Shown here one piece after another: positions 27,801 to 36,346 of a stretch of DNA of 64,000 nucleotides (its first letter is position 1; every line of letters begins with the position of its first letter). The notes beneath the pieces were generated by a model. That model made no database searches and had not been told where the DNA came from. It saw only the letters and a list, made by a program, of their open reading frames with translations. Origin of the DNA: Deltaproteobacteria bacterium (GTDB lineage Bacteria; Desulfobacterota; Desulfarculia; JACQYL01); NCBI GenBank assembly GCA_016208165.1, contig JACQYL010000100.1, forward strand, positions 1-64,000, written 5' to 3'. The translations under genes were made by a program, and so were the position numbers.

Positions 27801-27957
27801 GATCCTGCGAGACGGCAAGGCCCCGCGCGTCCTTGCGTGATCCTCGTGGGGTCGGACGGCTTGGTTCCCGAGACCATTTAGATTTATCGATGATATCCGT
27901 GTACACAAAACACCCTAAAAAAATACGTATTCCGGATTCGGCTTCGGGAAGATACAA
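24832..27957 (-). CDS. Sensor kinase with built-in ABC-type substrate-binding sensor domain: SBP-TM-PAS-PAS-PAS-HisKA_2-HATPase (set B)
   Basis: A protein of up to 1041 residues. After a long basic leader, a signal-anchor lies near residues 70-93. A periplasmic domain of the ABC_sub_bind type runs to about residue 400 ('ILVLCSYGYSLPAYRKMNPAF', 'MVVTFHAPAMGFLLND', 'NVPVVSWNVQG'). A membrane span lies near 416-442. Three PAS-type domains follow (about 480-600, 610-730 and 735-850), then HisKA_2 with His in 'KEIHHRVKNNLQVISSL', and HATPase with 'LILNELFSNALKHAF'. Here the ligand sensor is fused to the kinase, while sets A and D keep it as a separate lipoprotein. The start is uncertain; the first 60 residues may be untranslated. 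Its downstream hybrid partner survives only as a scar. Confidence 0.82.
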   Translation of the reverse strand: MYLPEAESGIRIFLGCFVYTDIIDKSKWSREPSRPTPRGSRKDARGLAVSQDPNGKQRNQRLRFAVRRRNVAILFLMAMLSSFVFHAEAAFSQEHPGDRILLKPKHILVLCSYGYSLPAYRKMNPAFIAVMEDAGVSTNTLFFEYLDLLHIKGNKHRQALTEMLRHKYTESDIDMVVTFHAPAMGFLLNDAKDIFPNVPVVSWNVQGAFKEEDTEHRVFRLLISLDMRGTLERALDLFPQTERVVFVSGVSETDRWVEAEAKSAFADWEDRLQFEYTSNNSVEEMIERVADLPRRSIVIYCNVFTDKTGRTFTPRDVGEMVAEAANAPVFGLYDTLLGLGVVGGSLLSFEAEGARAARLALDILNGKIRFTEQSKIMIGKPVPMFDWRQIQRWDGEAGELPEESIFLNRVPSLWDRYAWPMTGILSLLVAQLLLIAALFTQIHRRSRAEKELKEINATLEQRVAERTRDLQESEARQRSLFNNMTEGFALHEIVIDADGKPCDYRFLETNPAFERLTGLSREAVIGRTVREVMPDIEIYWIETYGRVALEGTPAHIENYSAPLDRWYEVFAYRTAPSQFAVLFVDISERKQADKALRQSREDLDRAQEVGQIGSWRLDVNRNVLTWSDENYRVFGVPKGTPLTYETFLQIVHPDDRSYVDTQWQAALRGEPYDIEHRIVVAGKVRWVREKAYLEFEETGNLLGGFGITQDITERKNAEEALRSLSQFPEENPYAVLRCSPNGVILYTNAPARDWMATLGWQAGGPLPDPVYAAVAQARGTDHAIETQITNPAGSVFSVSAVQPPGEEYINLYGIDITGRVQAELDLREGEERLRASLCEKEVLLKEIHHRVKNNLQVISSLVGLQAEEVRDHAMRDVLQDVTHRVRSMAMVHEKLYQSADLAQVDFADYARSLLYYLWRSYGSDADGIRLALDLEPVSLSVNAAVPCGLILNELFSNALKHAFDGRDGGQVTVSLRGDAQGRVSLCVRDNGTGLPERFDWTQSRTLGLRLVQMLAKQLHAAVDVSSVEGTGFTIAFSVSKT

Positions 27958-28068
27958 ATCGCCCTCCAGGCCGACGATCCCAAAGAGAACACGCCACGGA
28001 AGGTCATGATCGCCTTCCAGCCTTCTTGATCGAGGAGGATATTCGTAGACGGCTTCGGCTTGATGTCC

Positions 28069-30510
28069 CTAGCGGTCGCGATCCATCCCATAGATCGCCT
28101 TCAGCAGTTCCGCCGAGGAAGCGGTCTTGTTTACGAAAGCTTCCGCCCCCGCCTCGATCATCGCCTGGGCGATCTGCTCGTCCTGGTGCATCGACAGGCC
28201 GATCACCCGCACTTCGGGCAACTCGGCCTTGATGCGCCGGGTGGCCTCGATGCCGTCGATTTCCGGCATGGAAACGTCCATCAGGATCACATCCGGCTTG
28301 AGCTGACGGGCCCGATCGATGGCTTCCCGGCCATTGGCCGCTTCGCCCACCACCTGGATGTCCGGTTGGCCGTTCATCAATCGGATCAGTCCCTGCCGTA
28401 TCACCCGGTGATCGTCGGCGAACAGCACCCGGATGACGGCCGTGACCGGCGTAGATGCGGCGTCGGCCGCAATGCCGGGCTGTTGGACGGCCGCCGGCCG
28501 CCGCACTCCGGTTTTGGCCATATCTGGAGGAATCGTCAGACAGAAGCGACTGCCCCGCCCCGGGGCGCTCTCCATCACAAGGTCGCCCCCCATGTAGCGA
28601 GCCCGCTCCCGCAGGCTCAGCAGTCCCAAACCGGCTGTCGCTGCAACGGAATCCAGACGTTCGGGATCGAATCCCCGGCCTCGATCGCTGACGGTAATCA
28701 TCAGGCGGCCGTCGAAGGTCGAAAACACGACACGAGCGCTTTTCACCCCGGCGTGCTTTACAACATTGAACAGCAGTTCCTGCACCGCGCGGAATAAAAA
28801 CATCTTCAATGGGGTACTTTCCAGCCGGCATTCCGAGTCCGTCTTAAGCTCGACTTGCAGCCCGAACTGCTCGCCCATTTGACGGGACAGCCATTCAAGC
28901 GAAGGGACCAGACCCGAATGGTAAAGCACCGGCGGGCTCAGCTCGTGCGACAGGCGGCGGGATTTGCTTATCGAGTCCTCCAGCAGTTGCTCCACGTTCG
29001 CCAGCATCGGCTCGTGGGGCATACTCTCGCAGACCGCCTGAACCTGCATCCGGGCTGCGGCCAAGATCTGCTGCAGATCTTCGTGCAGCAGTTCGGCGAC
29101 CCGCCGCCGCTCCCGCTCCTCGGCCTCGATCAGCTCCACCGCCAGGGCCTGAAGCTGGCTGGTCCTGCGCTCGGCCAGTTCGGTGCGTTCGGCCACCCGT
29201 TGCTCCAGAGTTACGTTCAGGTCCCGGAGCGCTTGTTCCGACTGCAATCGTTGCATGGCCACCGACACCTGGTCGGAAACGGATTTCATGAGGGCTATTT
29301 CGTCGGATGCAAACCTTGTCCGTGTTGTTGCGCCAAAGGACAAGGTTCCGATCAATCGGCCCTGGAAGAGCAACGGATGGCAGCAATAGGCCTGCACCCC
29401 ATAAGACTTGACCAGTTGGGTCCGGAAATCATTGCTGTATTGAATATCCTCGGCAATGATGCGTTCCCCGTCGCGGGCCACGCACCCGCAGACCGCCACG
29501 CCGAAATCCAATTGCCGTATCGCGGCGGCCGCCTCCGGGGAAATACCTGCGCAGGCATTGAGATGCAGCCGCCGGCCGGGCTCTTCGACGAGGTAATTGA
29601 AGAAGAACCGGCAGTCGATGTGCGCCATCACGGCCCGGCAGAGTTCCTCGACAATGGCCTGCGGATCCTCGGCGCGCAGCAGCCGTTCCGCCACCATGGC
29701 CAACAGTTCCAAACGCTCTTTGCTCGTTCGCAATTCCTCTTCGGCCTGCCTGCGCCGGCTGATGTCGCGGAAGATCATCACCACGCCGAGAATATGGCCT
29801 TGATCGTCGAGGATGGGGGCTCCGCTGTCGTCTATAGGCACCTCTCCGCCGTCTTTGCGGAGCAGAACTGTGTGGTTGGCCAGCCCGACAATCTTGCCGT
29901 TCCGGAGCACTTTGGCCACGGGGTCTTCCACGAACTTTCTCGTGTATTCGTTGACAATGCGAAAGACCTCTCTCAGCGGTTTTCCGGACGCCTCGGACAT
30001 GCTCCAGCCGGTAAGGGCTTCGGCAACGGGATTGAGAAAGCTGATGAGGCCATCGGCATCCGTGGCGATCACTGCGTCGCCGATGCTGGTGAGAGTTACA
30101 CGTAGCCACTCGCGCTGCTCGCGGAGCTTTCGTTCGGCCTGATGCTTGAACAACGCCAACTCGATTTGCGTCGCCAGGTCCCGCTCTTCAAAAGGTTTCA
30201 GGATATAACCGAAAGGCCCGGTGAGCTTGGCCCGGGCCAGGGTGGCGGAATCGGAATGGGCCGTCAGGTAGATCACCGGCACGTCGTGTCGGGCTCGGAT
30301 CGCCTCGGCCGCTTCGATGCCGTCCAGCGGGCCTTCCAGTCGGACGTCCATCAGGATGAGCTGCGGGTCGAGGCGCCGGGCCATTTCCACGGCCTCCGCA
30401 CCTTGTGCAGCGATTCCGGCCACTTCATATCCTAACTGGGTCAGCTTGTTGGCCAGGTCCGCAGCGACGATGGCCTCGTCCTCGACGATGAGGATGCCGG
30501 TATGGCTCAT
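28069..30510 (-). CDS. Hybrid sensor kinase: REC-PAS-GAF-HisKA_3-HATPase-REC (set C)
   Basis: A soluble 813-residue protein. REC covers residues 1-120 (Asp55 in 'LILMDVRLEG') and PAS about 140-260. A GAF domain covers about 265-430 and includes the Cys-rich 'FGVAVCGCVARDGERIIAEDI' and 'GVQAYCCHPLLFQG'. HisKA_3 has its His in 'RRRVAELLHEDLQQI'; HATPase and a terminal NarL-like receiver ('VILMDVSMPEIDG') follow, without a DNA-binding domain. The first ~255 codons are nearly identical at DNA level to the set D hybrid, whereas the kinase part is of a different type. Upstream, where a kinase gene should end, only a degraded kinase tail remains (30507-30600), so its cognate membrane kinase has been lost and it may be driven by another kinase of the array. 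Confidence 0.87.
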   Translation of the reverse strand: MSHTGILIVEDEAIVAADLANKLTQLGYEVAGIAAQGAEAVEMARRLDPQLILMDVRLEGPLDGIEAAEAIRARHDVPVIYLTAHSDSATLARAKLTGPFGYILKPFEERDLATQIELALFKHQAERKLREQREWLRVTLTSIGDAVIATDADGLISFLNPVAEALTGWSMSEASGKPLREVFRIVNEYTRKFVEDPVAKVLRNGKIVGLANHTVLLRKDGGEVPIDDSGAPILDDQGHILGVVMIFRDISRRRQAEEELRTSKERLELLAMVAERLLRAEDPQAIVEELCRAVMAHIDCRFFFNYLVEEPGRRLHLNACAGISPEAAAAIRQLDFGVAVCGCVARDGERIIAEDIQYSNDFRTQLVKSYGVQAYCCHPLLFQGRLIGTLSFGATTRTRFASDEIALMKSVSDQVSVAMQRLQSEQALRDLNVTLEQRVAERTELAERRTSQLQALAVELIEAEERERRRVAELLHEDLQQILAAARMQVQAVCESMPHEPMLANVEQLLEDSISKSRRLSHELSPPVLYHSGLVPSLEWLSRQMGEQFGLQVELKTDSECRLESTPLKMFLFRAVQELLFNVVKHAGVKSARVVFSTFDGRLMITVSDRGRGFDPERLDSVAATAGLGLLSLRERARYMGGDLVMESAPGRGSRFCLTIPPDMAKTGVRRPAAVQQPGIAADAASTPVTAVIRVLFADDHRVIRQGLIRLMNGQPDIQVVGEAANGREAIDRARQLKPDVILMDVSMPEIDGIEATRRIKAELPEVRVIGLSMHQDEQIAQAMIEAGAEAFVNKTASSAELLKAIYGMDRDR

Positions 30511-30600
30511 TTCTTCAGTACCCCTAATCTAGTCGTGAACACGATTCCTTCATCTCCCGCTACTGCCCCGGCGGCGCTGATTGAGCGAGCTCCGGCGCCT
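30507..30600 (-). pseudogene. Vestige of the 3' end of a HisKA_2 kinase gene upstream of the set C hybrid
   Basis: On the minus strand the sequence can be read as a degraded kinase C-terminus, ending 'GIVFTTRLGVLKK' with its stop overlapping the hybrid ATG as ATGA. It aligns with 'GTEFTIAFGGPKT' of the set A kinase. The DNA aligns with the set A kinase end over about 90 nt (shared blocks such as tcgtgaac, ttcctt and cggcggcgc). The rest of the kinase gene is absent. Confidence 0.7.
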
Positions 30601-30716
30601 AGAGCCGCGCGAAACCGCCGAGCCACATCCTCGCTAATAGACCCATACGGTCGCCCTGTCCGAGCAAAGACGCTATAACATGCATCGAGATTCCGCTCGG
30701 ATGTGTTCGCCGGATG

Positions 30717-32996
30717 TTATTCCCCGTCCAGGACTTCCCGCACTTTTTCGGCAAGAGCTTTGTTCGAAAAAGGCTTTTGAAGAAACCGGACACCTCTTTC
30801 GAGAATTCCCCCATGCGCTACGGCGTCAGCCGTGTAACCGGACATGAAGAGAACTTTGACGGCTGGAATATGTTTCTCGATTCGCTCCCTTAACTGCTGA
30901 CCGTTCATCCCGGGCATCACTACATCCGTGATCAACAGGTGAATCGGGTTTTCATACCGCTCGGCAATGGTTAGCGCCTCCACCGGTGAGGGGGTCGCCA
31001 GAACCGTGTACCCGAGCCGTTCAAGCACGGCCTTTGCGAGACGAAGTATGGATTGTTCATCCTCCACCAGGAGCAAGGTCTCGGCGCCTTTCGCCGTTGG
31101 CTTGCCGTGCGGTTCTCCGTCCAATTGCAGAGCCTCGAGGGTCCTTGGGAGGTATATCGTGAATCTGGCACCTTGCCCCGGCCGGCTGATTACGTCGATG
31201 TATCCCTCGTTCTGCCGCACAATACCGTATACCGTGGAAAGCCCCAGTCCCGTTCCTTTTCCGACTTCCTTTGTGGTGAAAAACGGCTCGAAAAGATTAT
31301 TCAGCGTCTCTTCATTCATACCGCAGCCGTTGTCTCTTACCGACAACGTCACGTATTGTCCCGGCTTGGTTCCCGCGTGCGCGGCGCAATAGGCCTCGTC
31401 AAGGATTGTGTTTTTTGTCTCGATCGTGATTCTCCCCACCCCGCCGATGGCATCCCGGGCGTTAACACACAAATTTGCCAGAAGTTGGTCGGTCTGAGCC
31501 GGATCGATCTTGACCAGCCAAAGGTTCGCACCCGGCGCCCAAGCCAGATCGATATCTTCGCCGATAAGACGCCTGAGCATCTTTATCATGCCGGTCACCG
31601 TGTCATTGAGATCGAGGACTTGAGGCGAAGTGACCTGCTTCCGGGCGAATGCAAGTAGTTGACGTGTGAGATCCGCGGATCGCAGGGCCGTTCTTCGGAT
31701 TTCGTTAAGGTCGTCATACACCGGCGAAACAGGGGCCGTTTCTTCCAGCGCCAGTTCCGCATGCCCGATGATGATGCCCAGCATGTTGTTGAAGTCATGG
31801 GCCACGCCGCCTGCCAGACGGCCCACGGACTCCATTTTCTGGGCCTGGTGAAACTGTTCTTGAAGCGCCAGATAATGGGTGACGTCGCGTTTCACGGCCA
31901 CGTAGGCAACAATACGGCCTTTCGTACTAAATACCGGGGAAATGGTGGCGTCCTCGGTGTATAGGGTTCCGTCCTTGCGTTTGTTGACCATCCGTCCCTG
32001 AAACGTCTTTCCTCGAGAGATCGTTTGCCACAATTCGCTGTAAAACGTTTGGTCCTGCCTCCCGCTCTTGAGGATGCGCGGGTTCTTGCCCAGTGCTTCC
32101 GCCTTGGTATAACCGGTGACGCGCTCGAAGGCCGGGTTGACATACTGGATGGTTCCCCCGGGGTCGGTGATGACCACTGTATCGGCGACGTGTTCGATGG
32201 CGGACAGCAGTTGTTCACGCTCGGCTTCGGTCCGTCTGCGCTCGCTGATATCCCGAAAGACTAGAACCACCCCTTGAACGCGTCCTTGTTCGTCTATGAT
32301 GGGTGCGTCGCTGTCGTCTATGGCCGCCTCGCGGCCGTCTTTGCGGAGCAGCACTGTGTGGTTGGCCAGCCCGACAATCTTGCCGTTCCGGAGTACCTTG
32401 ATCACCGGATCCTCCACGGGCGCTCGGGTGTGTTCGTTGACGATGCGAAAGACCTCTTTGAGCGGCCTTCCGACCGCCTCGGCCATGCTCCAGCCGGTAA
32501 GGGACTCGGCTACGGGATTGAGAAAGCTGATGAGGCCTTCGGCATCGGTGGCGATCACTGCGTCGCCGATGCTGGTGAGGGTTACACGCAGCCACTCGCG
32601 CTGCTCGCGGAGCTTTCGTTCGGCCTGATGTTTGAACAGCGCCAGCTCGATCTGCGTCGCCAGATCCCGCTCTTCGAAGGGTTTCAGGATATAACCGAAA
32701 GGCCCGGTGAGCTTGGCTCGGGCCAGGGTGGCGGAATCGGAATGGGCCGTCAGGTAGATCACCGGCACGTCGTGTCGGGCTCGGATCTCCCCGGCCGCTT
32801 CGACGCCGTCCAGCGGGCCTTCCAACCGGACGTCCATCAGAATGAGCTGCGGACGAAGGCTCAGGGCCATTTCCACGGCCTCCGCACCTTGTGCGGCGAT
32901 CCCGGCCACTTCATATCCTAACTGGGTCAGCTTGTTGGCCAGGTCTGCAGCGACGATGGCCTCGTCCTCAACGATGAGGATGCTGGTCTTGCTCAT
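30717..32996 (-). CDS. Hybrid sensor kinase: REC-PAS-PAS-HisKA-HATPase-REC (set D)
   Basis: A 759-residue soluble protein. REC covers residues 1-120 (Asp55) and PAS about 140-255, both almost the same as in set C. A second PAS covers about 260-380 ('AIEHVADTVVITDPGGTIQYVNP'). Unlike its neighbours it then has a classical HisKA domain, with His in 'GRLAGGVAHDFNNMLGIIIGH', an HATPase with 'GTGLGLSTVYGIVRQNEG', and a CheY-like terminal receiver ('LLITDVVMPGMNG') with the Lys in 'FLQKPFSNKAL'. The ATG overlaps the upstream kinase stop by 4 nt. The domain swap against the shared N-terminal half suggests recombination between paralogues. Confidence 0.88.
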   Translation of the reverse strand: MSKTSILIVEDEAIVAADLANKLTQLGYEVAGIAAQGAEAVEMALSLRPQLILMDVRLEGPLDGVEAAGEIRARHDVPVIYLTAHSDSATLARAKLTGPFGYILKPFEERDLATQIELALFKHQAERKLREQREWLRVTLTSIGDAVIATDAEGLISFLNPVAESLTGWSMAEAVGRPLKEVFRIVNEHTRAPVEDPVIKVLRNGKIVGLANHTVLLRKDGREAAIDDSDAPIIDEQGRVQGVVLVFRDISERRRTEAEREQLLSAIEHVADTVVITDPGGTIQYVNPAFERVTGYTKAEALGKNPRILKSGRQDQTFYSELWQTISRGKTFQGRMVNKRKDGTLYTEDATISPVFSTKGRIVAYVAVKRDVTHYLALQEQFHQAQKMESVGRLAGGVAHDFNNMLGIIIGHAELALEETAPVSPVYDDLNEIRRTALRSADLTRQLLAFARKQVTSPQVLDLNDTVTGMIKMLRRLIGEDIDLAWAPGANLWLVKIDPAQTDQLLANLCVNARDAIGGVGRITIETKNTILDEAYCAAHAGTKPGQYVTLSVRDNGCGMNEETLNNLFEPFFTTKEVGKGTGLGLSTVYGIVRQNEGYIDVISRPGQGARFTIYLPRTLEALQLDGEPHGKPTAKGAETLLLVEDEQSILRLAKAVLERLGYTVLATPSPVEALTIAERYENPIHLLITDVVMPGMNGQQLRERIEKHIPAVKVLFMSGYTADAVAHGGILERGVRFLQKPFSNKALAEKVREVLDGE

Positions 32997-35041
32997 GTCT
33001 CGAGTCTCTCGAAGGTGATGGTGAATTCGGTTCCTTTATCGCTTGTGACTTCCACGTCGGCGCGCAATTGCCCGGCGAGCATCTGCACCAGGCGCAAGCC
33101 AAGAGAGCGGGTTTGGCCCCAGTCCATGCCCGGCGGCAGGCCGGCCCCGTTGTCGCGTACACTCAGGCGTACATGCCTTTGCGTGTCGCCACGTAGCGAT
33201 ACGGCCACTTGACCGCCGTCGCGGCCGCTGAAGGCGTGTTTCAGGGCGTTGCTGAACAATTCGTTCAGGATCAGCCCGCACGGCACCGCTTCGTTCACCG
33301 GAAGCAACACCGGCTCCAGGTCCAGATCCAGACCCACACCGGAAGCGGCAGCCCCGTGCGCGCGCCAGAGGTAGTTGAGCAGGCTTCGGGCGTAGTCGGC
33401 AAACTCGACCCTGGCCAGGTCGGTCGACTGGTAGAGTTTCTCGTGAACCATGGCCATGGAGCGCACCCGATGGGTGACGTCCCGCAAAATACTGCGCATG
33501 GCCGTATCCTGCAATTCATCGGCCTGCAAGGCCAGCAGGCTGGAGATAACCTGCATGTTGTTTTTCACGCGATGATGGATTTCCTTGAGCAGCACTTCCT
33601 TTTCGCCGAGCGAGGCCCTCAGGCGCTCCTCACCTTGGCGCAGCGCCTCTTCTGCCCGCTTGTGCTCCGTGATGTCCTGGACGGTCCCGTGCAGGCCCAC
33701 AATCCGCCCTTCGGCGTCGCATACGGTTTCGCTGCGCGTCTGGACCCAGATGCACCGGCCGTTGCGCAGCGCCTGCACTTCTATATCGTAACCTGCGCCC
33801 GTCCGGGCTGACTCCTGCACAGCAGCGTTGAGCCGGTCCCATTCCTCCGGCGGATACCAAAGCCCGCGCTGGTCCTTAAAATTGGGGATGGTTTGCGTCG
33901 CCGGATCGAAGCCGTAAATCCTCAGCAGTTCGTCCGTGCCGGTGGTGATATCCGTTTGCGCGTCCCAATGCCAACTGCCAATGTGCGCCACTCGTTGTGC
34001 CTCGCTGAGGTCCACTTCCCTGGCGCGTACCGCTTCCTCAGCGTGCTTGCGGTCGCTAATATCGCGCCAGGCGACGATGCCCCCGATGACAACGCCGGCG
34101 TCGTCGCGGATGGGTCCCGCCGTGCACAGCAGGGGCAGACGATCGCCGGAAGCGTTAATCTGAACGATCTCGGCATCATGGACCACCTCACCGCGCCGGA
34201 CTGCCCGCACAAGGGGCAGGTCTTCGACGGCCATAGGGCTCTTCCCGTCGGCGTGATACACGTTCCATTGTGAGGCCACCTCTTCCGCGGACATGCCCTC
34301 ATGCGTATCCCCGAGCAGCCTCTGCCCGTAGCGGCTGACCCGTGTTAAATTCAACTCCCTATCGGCCATGGTGATCCCTTCGGGCACGTATTCCATCAAG
34401 GCGGAAAGCATCCGGTCGCCTTCTTCGGCTTTGGCCAGGGCCAGGTTCAGGGCTTGCTGCGCACGAGCGATGCTCCTGCCGGAAAAGAAAGAAATGCCGG
34501 CATTGATCAGCATCAGGGCCACAATCAAGCCGGGGATCAAGATGCGGGCCCTTCTCCGGGAGGATTCGATTCGAGACTGGCTGATGGTTATGAGGTGTTG
34601 AATATCGTCCGAGATGAATTGAGTCTTCATCCAGAGCTGAGAGACGAGAACATTGTATCGTTCGGCGTCCATGGCGCCCTTCGACTCCATGGAGCCGGAT
34701 ATTAGCTTCTCGAGGGAATATTGGAGTTCCTCGGAGTTGGTTTTGATCTGTCGGATGAGGAATTCTTCACCGGCGCCCAAGGGGGCTATGGTTCCAAGAA
34801 GGATCTCCAACGAGCCTTGGATTTCCTTGATCTGGCGGGTACGGCTGGGATGGGGCAGGCTAGACAATCGTGCAATCGACATGTTCAGGGCATAAATCTT
34901 GCTTCCGATTTCCCTGTAAATTTTTCTGCGCGCGGCTTCGTTGTCGAGCTCCCGAAGGACGGAAAAGACAATAAAGACGATCACTAGAGAAATAGCGACG
35001 GATGCGGCTACGCTCAGCAGGATTCGTTTCTGAATTCTCAT
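32993..35041 (-). CDS. Membrane histidine kinase: TM-TM-PAS-PAS-HisKA_2-HATPase (set D)
   Basis: A 682-residue sensor kinase. Membrane spans lie near residues 9-30 and 168-190 and enclose a helical periplasmic region. PAS domains cover about 205-330 ('ALMEYVPEGITMADRELNLTRV') and 345-455 (PAS_3-like, 'RVAHIGSWHWDAQTDIT'). HisKA_2 carries His in 'KEIHHRVKNNMQVISSL', and the HATPase has 'LILNELFSNALKHAF'. There is no HAMP domain, unlike the set A kinase. It starts 6 nt after the set D binding lipoprotein gene and overlaps the set D hybrid by ATGA, repeating the three-gene arrangement of set A. Confidence 0.88.
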   Translation of the reverse strand: MRIQKRILLSVAASVAISLVIVFIVFSVLRELDNEAARRKIYREIGSKIYALNMSIARLSSLPHPSRTRQIKEIQGSLEILLGTIAPLGAGEEFLIRQIKTNSEELQYSLEKLISGSMESKGAMDAERYNVLVSQLWMKTQFISDDIQHLITISQSRIESSRRRARILIPGLIVALMLINAGISFFSGRSIARAQQALNLALAKAEEGDRMLSALMEYVPEGITMADRELNLTRVSRYGQRLLGDTHEGMSAEEVASQWNVYHADGKSPMAVEDLPLVRAVRRGEVVHDAEIVQINASGDRLPLLCTAGPIRDDAGVVIGGIVAWRDISDRKHAEEAVRAREVDLSEAQRVAHIGSWHWDAQTDITTGTDELLRIYGFDPATQTIPNFKDQRGLWYPPEEWDRLNAAVQESARTGAGYDIEVQALRNGRCIWVQTRSETVCDAEGRIVGLHGTVQDITEHKRAEEALRQGEERLRASLGEKEVLLKEIHHRVKNNMQVISSLLALQADELQDTAMRSILRDVTHRVRSMAMVHEKLYQSTDLARVEFADYARSLLNYLWRAHGAAASGVGLDLDLEPVLLPVNEAVPCGLILNELFSNALKHAFSGRDGGQVAVSLRGDTQRHVRLSVRDNGAGLPPGMDWGQTRSLGLRLVQMLAGQLRADVEVTSDKGTEFTITFERLET

Positions 35042-35047
35042 GGGAAC

Positions 35048-36052
35048 CTATCTGAAAATGGTGACTTCTTTTGGGGCCATCTCGTCCAGAATTCCGGTGT
35101 CGAGATAATTCAAAACATCGGTCGAGTCTTCGAGCTTCCCCTCCTTAACCATTTGCCAACGGGCATAATTCTCGAGAGAAGTGACTACGGACTGACCGAG
35201 TGAGACGCTCAATCGTGTTCGCGGCCAGGACTCCAGCACAAATGCGGGATCTAAATTCCACTTGCGAACCAATATCGTCCGGGTCTCCTCCTCATGGGTC
35301 TGGGCAAAACCCTCGGCCCTCAGCAGCCCTCTAAAGAGCCGTTTCAGCGGCTCGGGCGATCGGATGAGGCTTGCTTTGGTTGCCAGCAACCAATGATACG
35401 CCAGGTTATTCTGGCTGTCCCAGGAAACCGCGTTCTCCCCCAAGCGCTTCTCCGCCTCGAATGCGAAAACCTCAAAGGCGGACACCGCATCCAATTCCCC
35501 GTTTACCACGGACTCGACCTGTCGGGCAGGGGGAATGTCCACAGCCGTGATGTCGCTTGGCGGAATATTTTCCGTCATGAGAAAGGCATAAAGAAAATAG
35601 TCGCTCACCGTGCCGGTGCTGAAACCGACTTTCTTTCCTCTGAGGTCGGAAGGACTTTGGATGTTTCTATCCTTTCTGGCCACGATCCTGCTTCCCACGG
35701 TTGTGCTTATGGACGCCAGAACACGGATGGAAGGTTCTTCCAGAGCCTTGGCGGAAAAAGAGATATCCGCCACCGTGGCCGCCTGGGCTTCTCCACGGCA
35801 CACCGCCTCGAGGGCCTCTCGCCCGGACGGATACAGATCCATCGACAGATCGAGTCCCGCATCCTTGAAGTAGCCCTTGTCATCGGCTATGGCGATCAGT
35901 CCGGAATAGGTGGCAGGCGAAACGGCCAGGGACAATTTGACAGGGGGACCCTCGGGCGCCGGATACTCGTCGTTTTCGCATCCCCATGCAACGAGGACCA
36001 CGATCAACAGCAGGACTTTCAGCAGCTTGGGTTTATGCGGGGAGTTTGTCAT
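35048..36052 (-). CDS. NitT/TauT-type substrate-binding lipoprotein without transporter partners (set D)
   Basis: A 334-residue SsuA/NMT1-like protein. The N-terminal lipoprotein signal has the lipobox 'LVAWGC' (Cys25), and the mature part begins 'VKLSLAVSPATYSGLIAIADDKGYFKDAGLDL'. Family segments 'LRGKKVGFSTGTVSDYFLYAFL' and 'VVNGELDAVSAFEVFAFEAEKRLG' are present. It is a paralogue of the set A lipoprotein. No permease or ATPase is nearby, and the next gene, 6 nt away, is a membrane kinase, so it probably works as the ligand-binding part of a sensor. The ribosome binding site is weak. Confidence 0.82.
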   Translation of the reverse strand: MTNSPHKPKLLKVLLLIVVLVAWGCENDEYPAPEGPPVKLSLAVSPATYSGLIAIADDKGYFKDAGLDLSMDLYPSGREALEAVCRGEAQAATVADISFSAKALEEPSIRVLASISTTVGSRIVARKDRNIQSPSDLRGKKVGFSTGTVSDYFLYAFLMTENIPPSDITAVDIPPARQVESVVNGELDAVSAFEVFAFEAEKRLGENAVSWDSQNNLAYHWLLATKASLIRSPEPLKRLFRGLLRAEGFAQTHEEETRTILVRKWNLDPAFVLESWPRTRLSVSLGQSVVTSLENYARWQMVKEGKLEDSTDVLNYLDTGILDEMAPKEVTIFR

Positions 36053-36346
36053 TTGCGGCCCCTATCCATGGGCTCAAGGGAACGGATAGAACTTCTTTCC
36101 ATAACGATTTGTCGTCCTTTTCCGGAGGGGTCGTAAGGGTGGATTGCGTGCGAATGAATAGAATACCTTCCGAGTCCCTGCTTGGAATTTGGCTCAGAGA
36201 AGTTCGAACCCAGCTAATTTCGACAAGAGTAACCGAAAAAATGTGTAAGTACAAGGGGTCATGAGCGTACTATGAAATAGAGTGCGCACATCGGATTATT
36301 CATTCCGATCCGAGAATGCGGGCATGGAGGGAAGCTCGTTCGTCCA

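Noticed and set aside
28855-30105. A 416-codon plus-strand open frame
   Set aside because: It is antisense to the set C hybrid kinase, whose domains are unmistakable.
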